This document shows positions 6,084 to 9,721 of a stretch of 9,721 bases of DNA, in pieces. The position numbers and the translations under genes are program-made. Each line of letters begins with the position of its first letter. The first letter of the stretch is position 1. Origin of the DNA: Candidatus Methanolliviera sp. GoM_oil (GTDB lineage: Archaea > Halobacteriota > Methanoliparia > Methanoliparales > Methanoliparaceae); NCBI GenBank assembly GCA_902158735.1, contig CABGHG010000054.1, positions 1-9,721 of the forward strand. Direction: 5' to 3'. The notes below the pieces were generated by a model that saw only the letters and a list, made by a program, of their open reading frames with translations, did no database searches and was not told the DNA's origin.

Positions 6084-6581
6084 ATGACTAAAAAGTTTAT
6101 AGAAGAGGCGTTCGGCGGTGAATCCATGGCTCATATGAGATATCTACTCTTTGAGGCGGTCGCCGAGAAGGAGGGATTTCCGAATATTGCAAATATGTTT
6201 AGAGCAATAGCATTTGCAGAGATAGTTCATGCGAGAAACCATTACAGGTCTCTTGGAGAAATTAAAGGCACCACGGATAATCTACAGATATGCATAGATG
6301 GGGAACACTATGAGGTCAATGAGATGTATCCAGCGTTTAACGATGTTGCAAAGATCCAAGACGAAAAGGAAGCGGAGAGGGACACGTACTATGCACTTGA
6401 GGCTGAGAAGACTCATGAAATACTATACAAAAAAGCAAAGGAGCTGGCTGAACAGAAAAAAGACATTGATGAGAAAAGGTTTTCGATCTGCCCCATCTGT
6501 GGTCATACCGTTGTGGGAGAACCCCCCGAACGCTGTCCAATATGCGGCGCTTCCAACGACAAGTTTTTGATCTTTGAGTAA
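6084..6581 (+). CDS. rbr: Rubrerythrin
   Basis: A 165-residue cytoplasmic non-haem iron peroxidase that reduces hydrogen peroxide in anaerobes, taking electrons through its rubredoxin domain. The N-terminal ferritin-like four-helix domain carries the di-iron ligands: E13 in G-G-E-S, E46 and H49 in A-E-I-V-H, E77 and E80 before M-Y-P, and E108 and H111 in A-E-K-T-H. The C-terminal rubredoxin-like domain has C136-P-I-C139 and C151-P-I-C154. ATG 6084 was chosen because family members begin shortly before the first helix and a GGTGAT precedes it; ATG 6066 would add six residues. The frame is open further upstream, but that stretch is the tRNA gene. The start is 38 bases after the tRNA, so the gene is either co-transcribed with it or driven by a promoter within or just after it. 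It converges with the synthetase gene. Confidence 0.95.
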   Translation: MTKKFIEEAFGGESMAHMRYLLFEAVAEKEGFPNIANMFRAIAFAEIVHARNHYRSLGEIKGTTDNLQICIDGEHYEVNEMYPAFNDVAKIQDEKEAERDTYYALEAEKTHEILYKKAKELAEQKKDIDEKRFSICPICGHTVVGEPPERCPICGASNDKFLIFE

Positions 6582-6694
6582 GTGGCCAAGCCCATTTTTC
6601 TATCTATAGGCTGCTCCATATACCATTGGTGCCACGTGATGACGCACGAGAGTTTTGAAGATCGGACCGTCTATAAATATAGTCATATCTCATA

Positions 6695-8146
6695 TTATTG
6701 AGTTCTCCTTCCATCTTTTACCCTCCTTTGAATTTTTGTATACTGGCACATAGCACCCAATGCTCTGACGGCACTCTCGATGTCCAGATAAGCTGGATAT
6801 CCATTATTTTCGAGTTCAAAATAGATCTGATCTATACCATCCGAACCCGGACCAAATACCCAGAAGGTTATCGGTTTATTTTCGGGTTTTTTAATTTCGT
6901 TCAACGTTTGGAGATAGTACTCTGCAGGGATCATTCCCTGTAGGGTACATAGAAGACAGTCAACATTCACATCGTTCAACATCGCTTCGATCACTTCCCT
7001 GTATGGAGGTATGCCCATACCCGCTATCTGCCCCACATCCGAAGGGTTTCCCACAAGCGAGGGGTGAATCTCGTACAATTTTTCATTCGTCTCCACAGAA
7101 AGCTTGGCAAGAACTAATCCAGATTCTATCGCAACATCCGTTGCCATTGCTCCTCCTGCTCCGGTAATGGTGATTATCCCCAATCGATTTCCCTTTGGAA
7201 TTGGTTGATACGAGAATGCCTTTGTGATCTCCAACAATTCTCTAAGAGAATTAACCTGTATAATACCTGCCTGTTTAAAAGCCGATTCGTAAATTTTTTT
7301 GTCTCCGGCTAGAGAACCTGTGTGCGACATGAGTGCCCTTGCACTTTCTTTTGTTCTTCCTGGCTTGAAGATCAAGATTGGTTTCTTCTTAGTAACTCTT
7401 CTTGCTACATCCAAAAATCTACGTCCATCCCTTATGCCTTCAATCTCCATCGCGATCACCTTCGTCTCCGGATCATCTGCCAGATATTCTATGAGATCGA
7501 TCTCGTCAACGTCGCACTTATTACCAAAGTCACAGATCTTACTGATTTTATATCCAAAATCTCCATAGTTCAACCCCGTTGGGCTAATTAAGCCTGTTTG
7601 AGCAGCAAAAGCTATATTTCCCCTCTTGATCTTACTACCTATAGGATAGGGAGATGTCACCAGGCCGGTCGTGGTATTTACAGTTCCTACGGTGTTTGGT
7701 CCGAGAATCCGAATTCCTGTGCGTCTTGCTGTCTCGACGACTTCTCTCTGCAATTTAGCTCCATTCTCCCCCCTCTCCGCGAAGCCGTCCGACACGATAA
7801 TTATGGCCTTTACACCTTTCTCCGTGCAATCTTTTACTATCGAGGGAACTTGCCGAGCGGCGGCCATTATGATCGCCAAATCAATGATCTCTGGGAGACC
7901 TTTAATGTTTGGATAAACCTTCACACCATGGACTTCATCGTAAGACGGGTTGATCAGATAGATCCCACCCGAATATCCCCAATCCAGCAGGTTGTTCAAT
8001 ATCACCAGACCACCAAACCAACTTTGTGAGAGGGAACCAATTATTGCCACGCTCTCCGGCTTAAAAAATGAAGAAAGATCATTATTTTTATCTTTGAGCT
8101 TTAGATTTTTCTCTTCTCTTCCAACCATAACCTTCTCATCCCCCAT
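6695..8146 (-). CDS. acdA: Acetate/acyl-CoA ligase (ADP-forming), alpha subunit
   Basis: A 483-residue CoA-ligase alpha subunit. With an ATP-grasp beta subunit it converts acyl-CoA, ADP and phosphate to the acid, ATP and CoA, conserving energy in many anaerobic archaea. The CoA-binding Rossmann domain is about 26-150 (F-F-K-P-E-S-V-A-I-I-G). Succinyl-CoA-synthetase-like flavodoxin domains follow. The phosphohistidine is H275 in S-H-T-G-S-L-A-G (274-281), and E234/E236 in M-E-I-E-G-I lie in the region of the assisting Glu. The length fits stand-alone alpha subunits (about 460). No beta subunit lies in the window, so it must be elsewhere. The family's nucleotide loop is unusual here (G-S-L-S-Q-S-W-F-G-G instead of the common G-A-S with P-G-K). 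ATG 8146 begins 28 bases after the transglutaminase-like gene, making an operon likely; M7 (ATG 8126-8128) is an alternative start. Substrate is unknown; acetate is the default. Confidence 0.88.
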   Translation of the reverse strand: MGDEKVMVGREEKNLKLKDKNNDLSSFFKPESVAIIGSLSQSWFGGLVILNNLLDWGYSGGIYLINPSYDEVHGVKVYPNIKGLPEIIDLAIIMAAARQVPSIVKDCTEKGVKAIIIVSDGFAERGENGAKLQREVVETARRTGIRILGPNTVGTVNTTTGLVTSPYPIGSKIKRGNIAFAAQTGLISPTGLNYGDFGYKISKICDFGNKCDVDEIDLIEYLADDPETKVIAMEIEGIRDGRRFLDVARRVTKKKPILIFKPGRTKESARALMSHTGSLAGDKKIYESAFKQAGIIQVNSLRELLEITKAFSYQPIPKGNRLGIITITGAGGAMATDVAIESGLVLAKLSVETNEKLYEIHPSLVGNPSDVGQIAGMGIPPYREVIEAMLNDVNVDCLLCTLQGMIPAEYYLQTLNEIKKPENKPITFWVFGPGSDGIDQIYFELENNGYPAYLDIESAVRALGAMCQYTKIQRRVKDGRRTQ

Positions 8147-8174
8147 CTTGACCAGCCCAAAACTTCAAGAAGAT

Positions 8175-8774
8175 TTACTTTCCATAAGTCTCCCTCCCAA
8201 TCTCTACTATCCGTTTCAGGGGGAGATCACTGTAGGAGCCGTGATATCGAATATATTCTATATAAAGTTCTCCTTTTTTGTTGTACTCGGGTAAAATCGC
8301 ATCTCTTCTTCCATCAAATTCTACTGTTGGCACACCAATCTTCTGGCACATCTTAGAATCGAAGGTGGGAGTTGCCTTGACCCATCGCCCCTCAAGGAAA
8401 AGTTCGCTATACCCGTGACAGACAAAGAGATTGGTGCCCATCAGCTTAACAAGTTTCTCTGGTGTGAGATTATTTCTGATGGTAGCAAACCCCAATCTGG
8501 AGGGAATGCCTACCGCCCTTGCCAAAGTGCTCAATAAAACTGCTTTCTGTACGCAGTATCCTTCCCCACGATTCAAGGTCTTGCTTGCTATGAAGTCTTC
8601 TGCATCGAACGAGAATAGATAGGGGTTATATCTTATCTCGTCTCGCACAAAATAAAAAACTCTTTTTGCCCTCTCCAATCCATGGTCGGTGCTTCTAACG
8701 AGCTCTTCAGCTCTATCTTTAACGAGAAGAGAGTCATAATCCATGAAATAACTAGATTTCAGATATTCTTCCAT
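8175..8774 (-). CDS. Transglutaminase-like (papain-fold) protein
   Basis: A 199-residue protein with a transglutaminase core at about 30-142. The catalytic triad is visible: C74 in G-E-G-Y-C-V-Q-K, H120 in V-C-H-G-Y-S-E-L and D139 in T-P-T-F-D. Between them runs the typical helix A-V-L-L-S-T-L-A-R-A-V-G-I-P-S-R. No signal peptide or membrane segment is present, so it acts in the cytoplasm. In archaea most members are thought to be peptidases or amidases rather than cross-linking enzymes; the substrate here is unknown. ATG 8774 is preceded by GGATGA and by a TATA element at 8809-8816. It is the first gene of a unit with the ADP-forming acyl-CoA ligase alpha subunit, which suggests it may act on an acyl or amide compound linked to that enzyme. 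That link is inference from position. Confidence 0.85.
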   Translation of the reverse strand: MEEYLKSSYFMDYDSLLVKDRAEELVRSTDHGLERAKRVFYFVRDEIRYNPYLFSFDAEDFIASKTLNRGEGYCVQKAVLLSTLARAVGIPSRLGFATIRNNLTPEKLVKLMGTNLFVCHGYSELFLEGRWVKATPTFDSKMCQKIGVPTVEFDGRRDAILPEYNKKGELYIEYIRYHGSYSDLPLKRIVEIGRETYGK

Positions 8775-8808
8775 CGTGTCATCCCAAATTTTTCTCCTTG
8801 AGCATAGT

Positions 8809-8816
8809 TATATAAA
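8809..8816 (-). promoter_or_regulatory. Box A promoter of the transglutaminase-synthetase operon
   Basis: The minus strand reads TTTATATA, a strong archaeal box A. A start about 26 bases downstream would fall near 8786, leaving a leader of about 12 bases that contains GGATGA before ATG 8774. Confidence 0.55.
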
Positions 8817-8853
8817 TTTACCTCATCCATACACCTTCAAAGATAAGATCAAA

Positions 8854-8863
8854 AAATATTTAA
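8854..8863 (+). promoter_or_regulatory. Box A promoter of the adenosine-specific kinase gene
   Basis: AAATATTTAA is preceded by a purine-rich stretch with GATCAAA. Transcription would begin near 8884, just before the ribosome site at 8890-8897. It stands back to back with the minus-strand promoter 45 bases away. Confidence 0.5.
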
Positions 8864-8889
8864 CCACATAGCAGGATCTCTTCAGATGA

Positions 8890-8897
8890 GAGGTGAT
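8890..8897 (+). promoter_or_regulatory. Perfect ribosome binding site that sets a TTG start
   Basis: GAGGTGAT is an exact match to the complement of the archaeal 16S 3' end. It overlaps the potential GTG start at 8893 and lies four bases before TTG 8902, the same spacing seen at the kinase gene. It therefore argues for TTG 8902 as the true start. Confidence 0.7.
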
Positions 8898-8901
8898 CAC
8901 T

Positions 8902-9384
8902 TTGGAACTAAAAGAAGTCGAGATAGAACCTTTGGATGGAGTTAATGTGATCGTTGGGCAATCGCATTTTATAAAGACCGTGGAAGATATATACGAGGCG
9001 ATCGTCAATACAGTCCCTCAAGCAAAATTTGGAGTCGCCTTCTGCGAAGCATCTCTTCAACGTCTGGTCAGACACGCCGGCAACGATCCAGAACTGGAGA
9101 AGATTGCCGCAGAAAAAGCCATGGAGATCGGAGCTGGACACAGCTTTATCATCTATCTAAAAGAGGCCTTCCCTATAAACATTTTGGGGAGGATAAAAGA
9201 TGTTCCGGAGGTCTGCACGATTTTTTGTGCATCGGCCGATCCGATACAGCTGATAATAGCTAAAACTGAGCAGGGAAGAGGTATTGTCGGCGTAATAGAT
9301 GGTTTTGATCCTATAGGGATAGAAGGAGAGGATGATATAGAAAGCAGGAAGAAAATCTTGAGGATGTTGGGGTATAAATTTTGA
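8902..9384 (+). CDS. Adenosine-specific kinase family protein (DUF355)
   Basis: The product is 160 residues from TTG 8902 (163 from GTG 8893). It matches the archaeal and bacterial family named adenosine-specific kinase from adenosine-binding crystal structures; the true reaction is poorly established. Family-typical stretches, numbered from TTG, are N-V-I-V-G-Q-S-H-F-I-K-T-V-E-D (16-30), A-F-C-E-A-S-L-Q-R-L-V-R-H (46-58), G-A-G-H-S-F (77-82), A-F-P-I-N-I-L-G-R (89-97) and E-Q-G-R-G-I-V-G-V-I-D-G (123-134). No transmembrane or signal sequence is seen, and the length is normal for the family. TTG was preferred because an exact ribosome site lies four bases before it and homologues start with a similar M-E-L-K. 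It is transcribed away from the transglutaminase gene and converges with the flavoprotein gene. Confidence 0.88.
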   Translation: MELKEVEIEPLDGVNVIVGQSHFIKTVEDIYEAIVNTVPQAKFGVAFCEASLQRLVRHAGNDPELEKIAAEKAMEIGAGHSFIIYLKEAFPINILGRIKDVPEVCTIFCASADPIQLIIAKTEQGRGIVGVIDGFDPIGIEGEDDIESRKKILRMLGYKF

Positions 9385-9387
9385 TGA

Positions 9388-9407
9388 CCCTCCTTTTCAA
9401 AGGAGGG
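9388..9407. terminator. Hairpin between convergent genes
   Basis: CCCTCCTTT (9388-9396) and AAAGGAGGG (9399-9407) are perfect inverted copies with two bases between them; a realistic hairpin has six to eight pairs. It fills the 25-base gap between the two convergent stop codons and can form in either transcript, so it may act as a bidirectional terminator. No T-run follows on either strand, which is weaker than usual for archaeal termination. Confidence 0.55.
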
Positions 9408-9409
9408 CA

Positions 9410-9721
9410 TTAACCTAACTTCTTCACCAATTCTCCTACTCTTCTTCCAAATTCTTTACATGCTTCCAACGTTTCATCGTCAGGCTTTCCTATTGAGACA
9501 ACTCCATAGTGGCCGCCTGTTTTGATGGGATCTCCGATGATGACCATTCCGTGGCATAGCATCGCCTCTATCATCGAGATCAGCGTCGTCTCGTTCCCAC
9601 CAGATATGCTATTAGAGGATGTAAAAGCCGCGCCCACCTTACCCTCCAGCTTTCTCCTCACCTTAATGGATCTATCGACAAATTCTTTCATGACACCTGG
9701 CATCGATCCGAAGTACGTTGG
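9410..9721 (-). CDS. WrbA-like flavodoxin-fold NAD(P)H:quinone oxidoreductase, 3' part
   Basis: The last 103 codons are present; the 5' end lies outside the right edge. The frame continues through the edge as P-T-Y-F-G-S-M-P-G-V-M-K, the P-T-x-F-G loop that contacts FMN in WrbA and related flavodoxin-fold reductases. The internal M at 9703 is therefore not the true start. Further matches are G-K-V-G-A-A-F-T-S-S (beta strand), G-G-N-E-T-T-L-I-S-M, L-C-H-G-M-V-I-I-G, and G-G-H-Y-G-V. Members reduce quinones with NAD(P)H in two-electron steps and are linked to oxidative-stress protection; some archaeal relatives reduce other acceptors. The part between the catalytic loop and the C-terminus is shorter than in E. 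coli WrbA. The TAA at 9410-9412 is just past the shared hairpin. Confidence 0.85.
   Translation of the reverse strand, partial: PTYFGSMPGVMKEFVDRSIKVRRKLEGKVGAAFTSSNSISGGNETTLISMIEAMLCHGMVIIGDPIKTGGHYGVVSIGKPDDETLEACKEFGRRVGELVKKLG

Noticed and set aside
6582..6635. Inverted repeat GTGGC/GCCAC after rubrerythrin
   Set aside because: Only five clean pairs with a loop of more than 35 bases; too weak to call a terminator.
6671..6682. TATA-like CTATAAATATAG between rubrerythrin and the acyl-CoA ligase gene
   Set aside because: Both flanking genes converge here, so neither needs a promoter. A small antisense RNA is conceivable, but nothing else supports it.
7598..8029. Plus-strand frame of 143 codons opposite the acyl-CoA ligase
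   Set aside because: Shadow of the minus-strand CoA-binding domain, which has clear family motifs.
1..9721. A novel defence, mobile or CRISPR-type system
   Set aside because: No repeat-spacer array, transposase, integrase, nuclease, helicase or toxin-antitoxin gene is present; all clear genes belong to known families except the left-edge fragment.

Overview
The window looks archaeal. The translation-start signals resemble GAGGTGAT placed close to the start codon. Upstream elements are TTTATATA-like box A motifs with purine-rich stretches before them. Arginine is mostly AGA/AGG, and the elongator tRNA-Met carries an intron bounded by a bulge-helix-bulge motif. The gene set (soluble multi-PAS kinase, rubrerythrin, ADP-forming acyl-CoA synthetase alpha subunit, adenosine-specific kinase family, WrbA-like flavoprotein) fits a strict anaerobe. 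I would guess a euryarchaeote of the methanogen / anaerobic methane- or alkane-oxidiser / Archaeoglobus kind, but no gene here fixes the lineage.

Layout. (1) Bases 1-4063, plus strand: a signalling operon. It holds the end of an unidentified small helical protein, a 1096-residue cytoplasmic histidine kinase (HAMP-like, five PAS, GAF, kinase core), an overlapping Rcp1/CheY-like receiver, and an overlapping 34-codon stub that keeps only the beginning of a second receiver. (2) Bases 4154-5744: a membrane cation/Ca2+ exchanger on the minus strand, divergent from a low-molecular-weight phosphatase on the plus strand, with one AT-rich promoter element between them. (3) Bases 5745-6581, plus strand: an untranslated gap, the intron-containing tRNA-Met, and rubrerythrin starting 38 bases after the tRNA. 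(4) Bases 6695-8774, minus strand: a two-gene unit, transglutaminase-like protein then acyl-CoA synthetase (ADP-forming) alpha subunit. (5) Bases 8902-9721: an adenosine-specific kinase family gene (plus) converging on the 3' part of a WrbA-like flavoprotein (minus), with a perfect hairpin in the 25-base gap.

How the genes work together. The kinase and receiver almost certainly form a His-Asp pair. The receiver has no output domain, so the response is probably by protein contact rather than DNA binding. Rubrerythrin and the WrbA-like flavoprotein are plausible oxidative-stress enzymes but are not in one operon. The exchanger handles cations at the membrane. The transglutaminase/synthetase pair is the least explained unit.

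I see no CRISPR array, insertion sequence, integrase, toxin-antitoxin pair or defence cluster, and no convincing undescribed system. The best leads are the decayed receiver stub, the phosphatase P-loop that resembles protein-arginine phosphatases, the close tRNA-rubrerythrin arrangement, the transglutaminase-synthetase pair, and strong enrichment of GATC.
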